From: Bacteroidia bacterium
GTDB taxonomy: Bacteria; Bacteroidota; Bacteroidia; Flavobacteriales_E; Vicingaceae
Assembly: GCA_030426475.1 (NCBI GenBank)
Contig: JAUHYR010000022.1
Location: 1 to 35,114, forward strand
DNA: 35,114 bases
Direction of reading: 5' to 3'
Position numbers and translations under genes: made by a program. The notes beneath the pieces are model-generated. The model made no database searches and was not told where the DNA came from. It was given only the letters and a program-made list of their open reading frames with translations. Shown piece by piece: positions 13,352 to 21,206 of this stretch (its first letter is position 1; the number at the start of each line of letters is the position of its first letter).

Positions 13352-15577
13352 ATGAAAATATATATTTTTAAAATAACATTCTTTTCTATTTTCCTTCATT
13401 TAATTTGTTTTCAATCCTTTTCTCAAAGCAAGGAAATAGTTAGTGCTATTAATTCTGGTGAGCATGATTCTATTATAACAAGGTTGTATATTGTATATGG
13501 TGACACATTGACTAAGAATAAACAATTAGAGCAGGGTTATAGAAGTTATTTAGAGGCATATAAGTATTCTGAAGACATTCATAAACCTTTAAATACGCTG
13601 CAACAGGTTATGGATAGAATAGCGTTTAACTTTCATATCCACTCAACCAGAGATTCTTTTGTAATATTATATGACGAGTTTGTTCTAAAGCATCCTGATG
13701 TGGAGTTAAACTTTCCCAAGGCAGTTTATTTTCTAGCAAAACTTGAGTTAGGACATACTTCATATAAAGATAGTGCATTAACATTTTCTGAAGACTTATT
13801 TGCGAGAGGCGATACCACCGGAGGGTTGAATCTATTAAATCATATTGCAAGCTATGAAAGGAAAAACGGTGATTTTGAGAAAGCATTGTCTATACTAAAT
13901 AAAATTATCGATTATTATGCTAAGAGCGGTAATGAAGTTCAGCTAGGTAGAATGTATCTAAATATTGGAAACCTCTTTTTGGAGATGGGTGAATTAAACT
14001 CTTGTTTCGAAAGTTATAATAAAGCATATACTATTCTTAAGGAGCAAAATGATCCATATGCAATGGCTTATATTAATAACAGTTTTGGTAATTATCATAT
14101 TGAGTCAAAAAACTTTAAAAAAGCGAGACACCATTACTCAAAGGCTGTAGAGTATTGTTTAAAAACAGACAATCAACAATTTTTAGGCTTATTATATAAT
14201 AATATAGGTGTGGTTGATGAAAGAGAATATAAATATCAATCAGCGCTAGAGAACTATTTTAATTCGCTTAAAATTAAAAGGATATATTCATCTATTACTG
14301 ATATTATTTCAGCATATAAAAATATCGGTAATCTGTATAGAAAATCAAAGGATTATAAAAAAGCACTGATTTATACTGACTCTGCATTAACTATTGCAAA
14401 GTCAATTAATTCTTTTAGGTATATAAGTAGTTGTTATAGAGATTTGGCAGAACAATACTACGAGCAAAGAAAGTATAATGAGGCTTATGATAATTTAAAA
14501 TATTACCTGCAATATTCAGATTCTCTTAAAAATGAGGAAACTCAAAAAAATATTGAAAAACTCCAAGCTGAATTTAGTTCTAAAGAAAGAGAAAGGGAAA
14601 TCAAGCTTTTGAAACAGGAAAATGAACTTTCGGATTTGAGGCTTGCAAAAAAAGAAAATGAAATTCAGCAACAAAATTATTTAGTATACTCTATAATTGG
14701 ATTTGTTGTGCTTGTGCTGATTATTTTATTTGTATTGTACTACAATTATCGACTTAAAATAAAAAGTAATAATGAGTTAGAAGAGAAAAATTATATTATT
14801 AAGAAGCAGCATAATAAAATAGTAGAGAGTATTAATTATGCTAAATATATTCAAAATGCATTTTTGGTTAATGAACAGAAATTAGAAGAGAAGTTTAGTA
14901 ATCTATTTTTATATTTTAAACCTAAAGATATTGTTTCAGGAGATTTTTATTATGTTGATGAGCATGGTGATTATACTTATTATATAGTTGCAGATTGTAC
15001 AGGACATGGTGTTCCAGGAGGATTTATGAGTACCATAGGAACAATGCTCTTAAAGAATATATTTTCTACCAATAATTTTCCAAAACCATCAGAGATTCTT
15101 ATTGAATTACATGAAGGTATAGTTAGTGTGCTAAACCAATATAGTATGTCGGCATTGTCATTAGACGGGATGGATATATCTATTGTGAGACATAAAAAGA
15201 ATAGTAATGAATTATGTTTTTCTGGTGCTATGTTGCCCATGTTTTTGGTTTTTAATGATTCATTTGAAATGTACGAAGGTAATTTAAGGGGTGTTGGAGG
15301 ATATATGATAAAACCTTCAAAAAATGAAGAGTATAGAGATACAATCGTAGAGTTAAAAAGTGGAACTTCCGTTTATTTATGTTCAGATGGATACCTTGAT
15401 CAGTTTGGTGGTCCTGATGGGAAAAAATTTAATTTAATTCGATTTAAAGAGTTGTTAATAGAAGTTTCATCTTTACCTATTGAACAAAGGAAGTCGATAG
15501 TTGCTAACCGAATGAAAGACTGGATGGGTGATAGGAATCAACTAGATGATTTATGTCTTTTAGGGATTCAGTTTTAG
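13352..15577 (+). CDS. TPR sensor - transmembrane - SpoIIE/PP2C phosphatase (SiaA-like)
   Basis: A 741-aa signalling protein. Signal peptide (1-25); periplasmic TPR array (~130-390, clear units such as GRMYLNIGNLFLEMGEL and AYKNIGNLYRKSKDYKKAL); coiled coil (395-440); one membrane helix (~443-466); cytoplasmic coiled coil (470-495); SpoIIE/PP2C domain (~515-741). Metal-binding acidic residues are in SGDFYY (Asp531), ADCTGHGVPGGF (Asp548), LCSDGYLDQ (Asp679) and LDDLCLLG (Asp732/733), so the phosphatase should be active. By analogy with SiaA it would dephosphorylate the SiaC-like protein in response to a signal sensed by the TPR region. It is divergent from siaB-siaC with only 32 bp between start codons. 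Its 3' end overlaps the convergent gene at 15560 by 18 bp. Confidence 0.87.
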   Translation: MKIYIFKITFFSIFLHLICFQSFSQSKEIVSAINSGEHDSIITRLYIVYGDTLTKNKQLEQGYRSYLEAYKYSEDIHKPLNTLQQVMDRIAFNFHIHSTRDSFVILYDEFVLKHPDVELNFPKAVYFLAKLELGHTSYKDSALTFSEDLFARGDTTGGLNLLNHIASYERKNGDFEKALSILNKIIDYYAKSGNEVQLGRMYLNIGNLFLEMGELNSCFESYNKAYTILKEQNDPYAMAYINNSFGNYHIESKNFKKARHHYSKAVEYCLKTDNQQFLGLLYNNIGVVDEREYKYQSALENYFNSLKIKRIYSSITDIISAYKNIGNLYRKSKDYKKALIYTDSALTIAKSINSFRYISSCYRDLAEQYYEQRKYNEAYDNLKYYLQYSDSLKNEETQKNIEKLQAEFSSKEREREIKLLKQENELSDLRLAKKENEIQQQNYLVYSIIGFVVLVLIILFVLYYNYRLKIKSNNELEEKNYIIKKQHNKIVESINYAKYIQNAFLVNEQKLEEKFSNLFLYFKPKDIVSGDFYYVDEHGDYTYYIVADCTGHGVPGGFMSTIGTMLLKNIFSTNNFPKPSEILIELHEGIVSVLNQYSMSALSLDGMDISIVRHKKNSNELCFSGAMLPMFLVFNDSFEMYEGNLRGVGGYMIKPSKNEEYRDTIVELKSGTSVYLCSDGYLDQFGGPDGKKFNLIRFKELLIEVSSLPIEQRKSIVANRMKDWMGDRNQLDDLCLLGIQF

Positions 15578-15889
15578 TCTGGTAACTCCATCCATAAACA
15601 GTAAAACCAGTAGTGGTATAAAGTAAATAAGGTTGGCTGAAAAGTTTTTTAATGCTAAATAAAACCAGCCAAAATCAATTTTAGTTTCAGAAGAATTAAG
15701 AAAAACAAACACTGTAATTCCGACAAATAAAATGGCTAGCGTAAACCAAATGCCATTTGGGATAATAGGCTTATAATCCTTTTTTACTTCTAGTTGATTA
15801 CTAATATGTTGAATGGTTTTACTAGTGAAATCGGCAGGAGCCTTTTTCATTACTATTGATTTCATTAAATCATCAAATTCCTGTTCCAT
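15560..15889 (-). CDS. Small two-helix membrane protein downstream of ECF sigma factor (possible anti-sigma partner)
   Basis: A 109-aa protein: a polar N-terminal region of ~45 residues (EQEFDDLMKSIVMKKAPADFTSKT) followed by two membrane helices (about 47-66 and 82-99). It is encoded 2 bp after the sigma-factor stop; the ATG at 15889 is preferred to a TTG six bases earlier. The position and layout (soluble N-terminal segment, then membrane helices) match those of membrane anti-sigma or sigma-accessory proteins, but no zinc-binding HxxxCxxC motif is present, and I cannot assign a family. The C-terminal 18 bp overlap the end of the convergent SpoIIE gene. Confidence 0.6.
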   Translation of the reverse strand: MEQEFDDLMKSIVMKKAPADFTSKTIQHISNQLEVKKDYKPIIPNGIWFTLAILFVGITVFVFLNSSETKIDFGWFYLALKNFSANLIYFIPLLVLLFMDGVTRLKLNP

Positions 15890-15891
15890 AA

Positions 15892-16416
15892 TCAACTGTT
15901 TATTTGCATGGTTAAAAATACTTCTTTTAATTTTTCTCTGCTTCGCATTAGCTTTACTTTTACATTTGACTCAGTTAAATCGGTTATTTCAGCTACCTCT
16001 TTAATGGATTTTTCATCTAAATAATATAGCGAAACAATTATTCTATCTTCTTCACTTAAAGTTTTAAGAGCCGATTTTACAGCAAGCTCTTTTTCTACTT
16101 TGTCACTATCTTCTTCAATAAATGAGTGATTAGTATTAAGTTCGATAGTATTGTTTTTTCTACTTTTTTTATAGTTGAGAGCAGAGTAGTAGGCTATTTT
16201 ATACAACCAGGTAGAAAACTTAGATTCATTTTTAAAACTACTCAGTTTGTTAAAAGCTTTTAAGAAGCTGTCTTGCGCACATTCTTCAGCGTCTTGTTCG
16301 TTACCCAATATCTGAAAAGATATGGAGTAAACCATATCTTTATACAGGTCAACAATAGTGACAAAATTGTTGGATTTTCCTGCTAGTACTTCTTGTATAG
16401 CTTGTTCTTCACTCAA
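15892..16416 (-). CDS. ECF RNA polymerase sigma factor (sigma-70 family)
   Basis: A 174-aa extracytoplasmic-function sigma factor. Region 2 (~18-88) shows LYKDMVYSISFQILGNEQDAEECAQDSFL and the -10-recognition segment KFSTWLYKIAYYSALNYKKS. Region 4 (~112-166) shows LSEEDRIIVSLYYLDEKSIKEVAEI and the helix-turn-helix TESNVKVKLMRSREKL. There is no ATG before residue 28, which lies inside region 2.1, so the start is the TTG at 16416. That TTG overlaps the TGA stop of the upstream gene (TTGA), a coupling arrangement. The sigma is flanked by a DUF6249 protein and a small membrane protein, a conserved three-gene order in Bacteroidota. Target promoters are not evident. Confidence 0.9.
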   Translation of the reverse strand: MSEEQAIQEVLAGKSNNFVTIVDLYKDMVYSISFQILGNEQDAEECAQDSFLKAFNKLSSFKNESKFSTWLYKIAYYSALNYKKSRKNNTIELNTNHSFIEEDSDKVEKELAVKSALKTLSEEDRIIVSLYYLDEKSIKEVAEITDLTESNVKVKLMRSREKLKEVFLTMQINS

Positions 16417-16757
16417 GCTTTAGTAGAGTTGTTTTTTTTGTCAAGCATATAAAAAATAACCAAACCAATGCCACCAAATAAAAAGGCCATTGAAATTAAT
16501 GCCAAAACATTATTCATACCTAAATATTTGTGTAATAAAAACCCCACAAATAAGCCGAAGGCTGCACCAATAAATAGTAGACCGTTTTTCAGTGATTTAC
16601 TTCCGCTGGCATCAGCTTCTTTTCCTTCATTTGGATTCATTCCTTTTTCAATCATGGCCATTTTTTCTCTGTTACTAGCTATTCTGTTAACGTAAATAAT
16701 ACCAAATGCCATTGCAAATGCTCCAAGTGGTACTAAAATTCCTATCATTTCTTCCAT
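16413..16757 (-). CDS. DUF6249-type small membrane protein
   Basis: A 114-aa integral membrane protein with three predicted helices: residues ~4-22 (ILVPLGAFAMAFGIIYV), ~57-77 (NGLLFIGAAFGLFVGFLL) and ~84-106. A basic/acidic loop with REKMAMIEKGMNPNEGK lies between helix 1 and 2; this REKxAMIEKG segment is the hallmark I associate with DUF6249. It is first in an operon with the ECF sigma factor and probably acts in the same envelope-stress circuit, although its biochemical role is unknown. Its stop codon overlaps the sigma start. A GTACTTTG-like box on the minus strand in the 144-bp leader could be its promoter. Confidence 0.72.
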   Translation of the reverse strand: MEEMIGILVPLGAFAMAFGIIYVNRIASNREKMAMIEKGMNPNEGKEADASGSKSLKNGLLFIGAAFGLFVGFLLHKYLGMNNVLALISMAFLFGGIGLVIFYMLDKKNNSTKA

Positions 16758-16901
16758 TTTTTTATTTTTAATTGGTTTATGCTAATTAGACAACTCTCTC
16801 TTTCAATCGGTTACAAAGTACTGAAATATTTTTTGAACTATAATTTAACTTATTGGTTTTCAATTTAATATTTTTAACCTGTAATAACTAAAATTTAAAA
16901 T

Positions 16902-17897
16902 ATGGAATATAGAAGATTAGGTAAAAGTGGGCTTCAACTAAGTGAACTCTCTTTGGGTAGTTGGTTGACTTTCGGTAAGCAAATTGGAAACTCTATTGCT
17001 GAAGATTTAATGAAGTTAGCTTATGACAATGGCGTAAACTTTTTTGATAATGCCGAGATATATTCTAGAGGTGAATCGGAAAAAGTAATGGGGAAAATTT
17101 TAAAGAAGATGAAATGGGATAGAGATACTTACACTGTTTCCAGTAAAGTATTTTTCGGTTACCAAGGATTGGTTGATTCTAAACCGACTCAAAAAGGTTT
17201 ACATAGAAAGCATGTGGTAGAAGCTTGTGAACAAGCTTTGAAAAGATTACAGGTTGATTATTTAGACCTTTATTTTTGTCATAGACCCGATAAGCAAACG
17301 CCAATTGAAGAGACCGTTTGGACAATGCACAACTTGATTACACAAGGAAAGGTTTTATACTGGGGAACTTCAGAGTGGAGCGCACAAGAAATTATGGAAG
17401 CCCACACGGTTGCTAAACAACATCATTTAATTGGTCCAACAATGGAACAGCCTCAATATAATATGGTTACCCGTGATAAGGTAGAAGTTGAGTTTTCTCA
17501 GATATACAAAACGGTTGGTTTGGGAACAACTATATGGTCTCCTTTAGCATCCGGTTTGCTTACGGGAAAGTATAACCAAAAAAAGCAACCAAAAGATACA
17601 AGACTTGGCATGGAAGGCTTAGAATGGTTGAGAGATAAAACTTTGGTGAAAGAAAATTTGAAAAAAGTTGAGAAACTTGAAAAGCTTGCAAAAGAATTAA
17701 AGCTTAGTTTGCCTGTGTTAGCAATTTCTTGGTGTCTTAAAAATGAAAATGTTTCTACAGTAATGCTTGGAGCAAGTAAAACAAGCCAACTGAAAGAAAA
17801 CTTTAAGGCCGTTGAAGCAAAAACAAAATTAACAGAAGATGTAATGCAAAAGATAGAGAAGATATTAGATAATAAACCTGTTGCGCCAACATTCTGA
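16902..17897 (+). CDS. Aldo/keto reductase, potassium-channel beta-subunit type
   Basis: A 331-aa cytoplasmic NADP(H)-dependent oxidoreductase with the (beta/alpha)8 fold. The catalytic tetrad is intact: Asp49 and Tyr54 in FDNAEIY, Lys82 in SSKVFFG and His127 in YFCHRPD. EYRRLGKSGLQLSELSLGSW at the N-terminus and the C-terminal cofactor segment VSTVMLGASKTSQLKENF are typical of the Kv-beta/YghZ subgroup of aldo/keto reductases. The natural substrate is not predictable. It is a single gene with its own 144-bp leader and a perfect-palindrome terminator immediately after it. Confidence 0.9.
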   Translation: MEYRRLGKSGLQLSELSLGSWLTFGKQIGNSIAEDLMKLAYDNGVNFFDNAEIYSRGESEKVMGKILKKMKWDRDTYTVSSKVFFGYQGLVDSKPTQKGLHRKHVVEACEQALKRLQVDYLDLYFCHRPDKQTPIEETVWTMHNLITQGKVLYWGTSEWSAQEIMEAHTVAKQHHLIGPTMEQPQYNMVTRDKVEVEFSQIYKTVGLGTTIWSPLASGLLTGKYNQKKQPKDTRLGMEGLEWLRDKTLVKENLKKVEKLEKLAKELKLSLPVLAISWCLKNENVSTVMLGASKTSQLKENFKAVEAKTKLTEDVMQKIEKILDNKPVAPTF

Positions 17898-17902
17898 GTA
17901 TA

Positions 17903-17934
17903 AAAAAAGCCTTTCGAATTCGAAAGGCTTTTTT
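17903..17934. terminator. Perfect-palindrome bidirectional terminator
   Basis: A 32-bp perfect palindrome centred on GAATTC: six A, then GCCTTTCGAATTCGAAAGGC, then six T. The hairpin followed by a T-run works on either strand, so it can terminate both the aldo/keto reductase transcript (stop 17897) and the converging lolA-ftsK transcript (stop 17952). Confidence 0.92.
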
Positions 17935-17951
17935 GTAATATAAAATAACTA

Positions 17952-18611
17952 TTATCTTAAATCAATGACTTCTACATCCGGATGTTTAGTGGTGTCAAAT
18001 ACAAATTTGCTGTCATCCATTGTTTTGTCCGCTTCAAATTTATTGATGGAGTAAGTGTAAGTTGAACCATCTTTGCCTTTAATCATAATTTTATTGATAA
18101 TCATTTCTGTTTTATCAATTGATAATCTAACAGTGTGATAAGGTTTTTCTGCCGGTTTTTTAGGATAAAGATTAATTAACTCATAAGTTTTTCCATTTTT
18201 TTCAAGGGTTTTAATGTGTTTGTAATTAAAACCTGTTTCGTAAATGGTAAATATTTTATTTGGGTCTATATAGTCTTCGGTACTTTCACCTTCAGCCGGA
18301 ACGTCAGAAATTTGAACTTCTTTGGCGTCTTTCATATATGTCCAAATCGTTTTTCCATCACAGATGATTTCTTGTCCGCCAAGAGATAAATAATACTTTT
18401 CTCCTTTAGAATAAATAAAGCCTTTTTGTGTTTCAGAAACTTTTTCAGCTTCATTTTCAAGGCTAAATTCAAACTCTGCATAAATGGTTTTATGTGCTTT
18501 TGTTTTTTTGCTTAATTCATCCAGAATTGCTTTTGCCTTAGTGTCTTCTTGTGCGTAAGTATTAGCGGTAAATAAACCAATTAAACCTACTATCAATCCA
18601 ATTTTTTTCAT
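17952..18611 (-). CDS. lolA: LolA-like outer-membrane lipoprotein carrier protein
   Basis: A 219-aa periplasmic carrier expected to shuttle lipoproteins from the inner-membrane LolCDE complex to the outer membrane. A signal peptide ends near residue 20 (ANTYA|QED). The half-barrel strands are recognisable: TIYAEFEFSLENEAE, KGFIYSKGEKYYLSLGGQEIICDGKTIWTY and KKIFTIYETGF-like segments, matching Bacteroidota LolA. The ATG at 18611 lies 17 bp after the ftsK stop on the same strand, so it is probably co-transcribed with ftsK, an order also seen in related genomes. Confidence 0.88.
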   Translation of the reverse strand: MKKIGLIVGLIGLFTANTYAQEDTKAKAILDELSKKTKAHKTIYAEFEFSLENEAEKVSETQKGFIYSKGEKYYLSLGGQEIICDGKTIWTYMKDAKEVQISDVPAEGESTEDYIDPNKIFTIYETGFNYKHIKTLEKNGKTYELINLYPKKPAEKPYHTVRLSIDKTEMIINKIMIKGKDGSTYTYSINKFEADKTMDDSKFVFDTTKHPDVEVIDLR

Positions 18612-18628
18612 TTTACAAAGATGTTAAA

Positions 18629-21034
18629 TTATTCAATTCCCGAAAGGTCTTTCAAAAACTGTTCCAAAGATAATTCATCTGCAATTAATACTTGCCTTGC
18701 TTTACTTCCTTCAAATGGGCCAACTATTCCTGCAGCTTCTAATTGATCTATTATTCTGCCTGCTCTGTTATAGCCAAGCTTTAATTTTCTTTGAATTAAT
18801 GAGGTAGAACCTTGTTGTGCTTGTACAATAACTTTTGCGGCTTCTTCAAATAAAGTATCTCTCTCATCCAAGTTTACTTCACCTGCAGAAGAACTTCCAC
18901 CCTCTGGGGTATATTCAGGTAATAAATGTGCACTAGAGTAAGCTCTTTGTGAACCTATAAAATCACAAATTTCTTCCACTTCAGGAGTATCAACAAATGC
19001 GCATTGTACTCTTGTTAAGTCGCTTCCCTGAGATATTAGTAAATCACCTCTACCAATTAATTGTTCGGCACCACCACTGTCTAAAATGGTTCGTGAATCT
19101 ATTTGTGAGGTAACTCTAAAAGCTATTCTGCCAGGGAAGTTAGCTTTAATTACACCTGTTATAATATTGGCAGATGGTCTTTGTGTGGCAATAATTAAAT
19201 GTATGCCAATGGCTCTCGCAAGTTGTGCTAAACGGCAAATGGGTGTTTCTACTTCTCTACCGGCAGTCATAATTAAATCTGCAAATTCATCTACAACCAA
19301 CACTATATAAGGTAAAAAGCGGTGTCCTTTTTCGGGATTTAATTTTCGGGCAATAAACTTTGCATTGTACTCTTTAATATTACGAACCATTGCATTTTTT
19401 AATAACTCATAACGTTCATCCATTTCAATACAAAGCGAATTAAGTGTATTAATTACTTTTTGATTATCTGTAATAATAGCATCTTCAGTATCCGGTAGTT
19501 TGGCTAAAAAGTGTCGTTCTATTTTATTGTAAAGTGTAAGCTCTACTTTTTTAGGGTCAACCAATACAAACTTTAATTGCGAAGGATGTTTTTTGTACAC
19601 CAAAGAGGTTAGAATTGCATTTAATCCAACTGATTTTCCCTGACCTGTGGCTCCTGCCATCAATAGGTGAGGCATTTTGGTTAAGTCGAATACAAAATTT
19701 TCGTTGGAAATGGTTTTACCAATTACTACAGGCAATTCCATTTTAGCATTCTGAAACTTTTCTGATGCAATTACCGAACGCATGGAAACAATTTGAGGAT
19801 CTTGGTTGGGAACTTCTATACCTATTGTTCCTTTGCCCGGAATTGGGGCAATAATTCTAATGCCTAATGCAGATAAACTTAAAGCAATATCATCTTCAAG
19901 GTTTTTTATTTTAGAAATTCTTACACCCGGAGCCGGTACTATTTCATACAATGTAACGGTAGGACCAATTGTAGCTTTTATTTTTTCTATTTTAATGTTG
20001 TAATTCTCAAGCGTGCCGACAATTTTGTTTTTGTTTTCTTCAAGCTCTTCTTTATTAATGCTTACACCTTGAGAGCCATAATCTTTTAATAAATCTATAT
20101 GTGGAAATTGATAGGATGATAAGTCCAGCGTTGGGTCATACTCTCCAAACTCTTCTATTTTACTGTTCAACTCATCATCCGAAAGAATTTTTTCTTTATC
20201 CTCCACTTTTTCTACAGAAAAGCCAATGCCTTTTTCATCTACCTCATTAATTTCTATTGGTTCTTCCTCTATTTCTTCTTTCGGTTCTTCTATAACTTCT
20301 TCCTCTTTTATTTCTTCCTCAGATTCTTCATTTTCAATATTTTCTTCTGTCTCAATTAATGTGTTTTTTAGCTCATCTGTGTCCTCTTCCAATTCTTCCG
20401 AATCTTCCTTTTCTTCAGATTTAAATAAGTTTTTAATGTTTTCTATATTCAGACTAAAGGTTACAATGGCATATATGCTAGCCGAAAATATTAGTATTGC
20501 TCCTGTACCCACATTGCCTGCAAAACTTACCAGCCAATTATTAATATGATAACCAAATGCACCTCCTAAAATGGGGTTTACAGTTGAAAAGAATCCTAAT
20601 GCTACTGACCACCAAATAATATGGAAAAAACTGTGCTTGTAGGTTTTAATGATTGGTAGAAACGAAACTCTGATAGATAATGCTGCTCCGGTAATCAAAA
20701 ATAATAGGACAAACAAAAATGAAATTACCCCAAACCATTTGTAAATGAATTGGTGAGCCAAGGCAGCACCTAGTTTTCCTAGCCAGTTTTCCACTACTAT
20801 AGAGCTGTCAAAAAAGTATTCGGAAAAAGAATAGGCAAGCTTGTCTTGGTCGTTTTGCCATGTGAAAAGATAAGAAATAAAAGATATCAACAAGAAAAAA
20901 GAAAATAGAACTAAAAACAAGCCTAAAAATTGCAAGAATTTTCCGCCTTTAATATCCCATTTAGGAATAGTAAAGAGTTTACCTTTTTTCTTCTCTTTCT
21001 TGGTTTCGGCTGCTTTGTACTTATTCTTGGCCAT
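18629..21034 (-). CDS. ftsK: DNA translocase FtsK/SpoIIIE
   Basis: An 801-aa septal DNA motor that clears and segregates chromosome termini. Four membrane helices lie within residues ~36-200; an acidic linker (~207-300) is extremely Glu-rich; the RecA-like motor follows, with Walker A GATGQGKS (461-468), Walker B VLVVDEFADL (579-587) and the conserved ATQRPSANIITGVIKANFP. The winged-helix gamma domain (LIQRKLKLGYNRAGRIIDQLE, ~746-765), which reads KOPS and activates XerD, is present, so the protein is full length. The Gln in Walker A is usual in Bacteroidota. The ATG at 21034 (MAKNKYK) is preferred to a TTG at 21061 that overlaps a TACTTTTG promoter element. Confidence 0.95.
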   Translation of the reverse strand: MAKNKYKAAETKKEKKKGKLFTIPKWDIKGGKFLQFLGLFLVLFSFFLLISFISYLFTWQNDQDKLAYSFSEYFFDSSIVVENWLGKLGAALAHQFIYKWFGVISFLFVLLFLITGAALSIRVSFLPIIKTYKHSFFHIIWWSVALGFFSTVNPILGGAFGYHINNWLVSFAGNVGTGAILIFSASIYAIVTFSLNIENIKNLFKSEEKEDSEELEEDTDELKNTLIETEENIENEESEEEIKEEEVIEEPKEEIEEEPIEINEVDEKGIGFSVEKVEDKEKILSDDELNSKIEEFGEYDPTLDLSSYQFPHIDLLKDYGSQGVSINKEELEENKNKIVGTLENYNIKIEKIKATIGPTVTLYEIVPAPGVRISKIKNLEDDIALSLSALGIRIIAPIPGKGTIGIEVPNQDPQIVSMRSVIASEKFQNAKMELPVVIGKTISNENFVFDLTKMPHLLMAGATGQGKSVGLNAILTSLVYKKHPSQLKFVLVDPKKVELTLYNKIERHFLAKLPDTEDAIITDNQKVINTLNSLCIEMDERYELLKNAMVRNIKEYNAKFIARKLNPEKGHRFLPYIVLVVDEFADLIMTAGREVETPICRLAQLARAIGIHLIIATQRPSANIITGVIKANFPGRIAFRVTSQIDSRTILDSGGAEQLIGRGDLLISQGSDLTRVQCAFVDTPEVEEICDFIGSQRAYSSAHLLPEYTPEGGSSSAGEVNLDERDTLFEEAAKVIVQAQQGSTSLIQRKLKLGYNRAGRIIDQLEAAGIVGPFEGSKARQVLIADELSLEQFLKDLSGIE

Positions 21035-21058
21035 AATTCTGAAACGGCAATTAATCTT

Positions 21059-21066
21059 CAAAAGTA
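21059..21066 (-). promoter_or_regulatory. Candidate promoter -7 element for ftsK-lolA
   Basis: CAAAAGTA reads TACTTTTG on the minus strand, an exact TAnnTTTG match 24 bp before the ftsK ATG at 21034. No convincing TTG -33 box was seen. Confidence 0.45.
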
Positions 21067-21170
21067 TAAATCATTAATATTAGAATAGTGCTTGAGGTAA
21101 AAGGTTTTCAACAATATTGGACGAATAAAACAAAATCAACAATGTGTCGTTATCAAAATTGGTACAATAC

Positions 21171-21202
21171 TTGAAATTTGATAAATTATACTATTACATT
21201 TG
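21171..21202 (+). promoter_or_regulatory. Candidate promoter (TTG-N21-TACATTTG) upstream of the YwqK-like gene
   Basis: TTG at 21171-21173 and TACATTTG at 21195-21202 are separated by 21 bp, within the 17-23 bp seen in flavobacterial promoters. The -7 element ends 4 nt before the ATG at 21207, so the mRNA would have almost no leader. Confidence 0.5.
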
Positions 21203-21206
21203 TTTA

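Noticed and set aside
20226-20549. Serine-rich open frame on the plus strand inside ftsK
   Set aside because: It is the antisense of the Glu-rich FtsK linker (GAA/GAG codons read as TTC/CTC and shifted TCT) and has no family features.
18629-21034. Unusual Walker A (GATGQGKS) in FtsK
   Set aside because: Gln at this place is the usual form in Bacteroidota FtsK, and all other motor motifs are intact.
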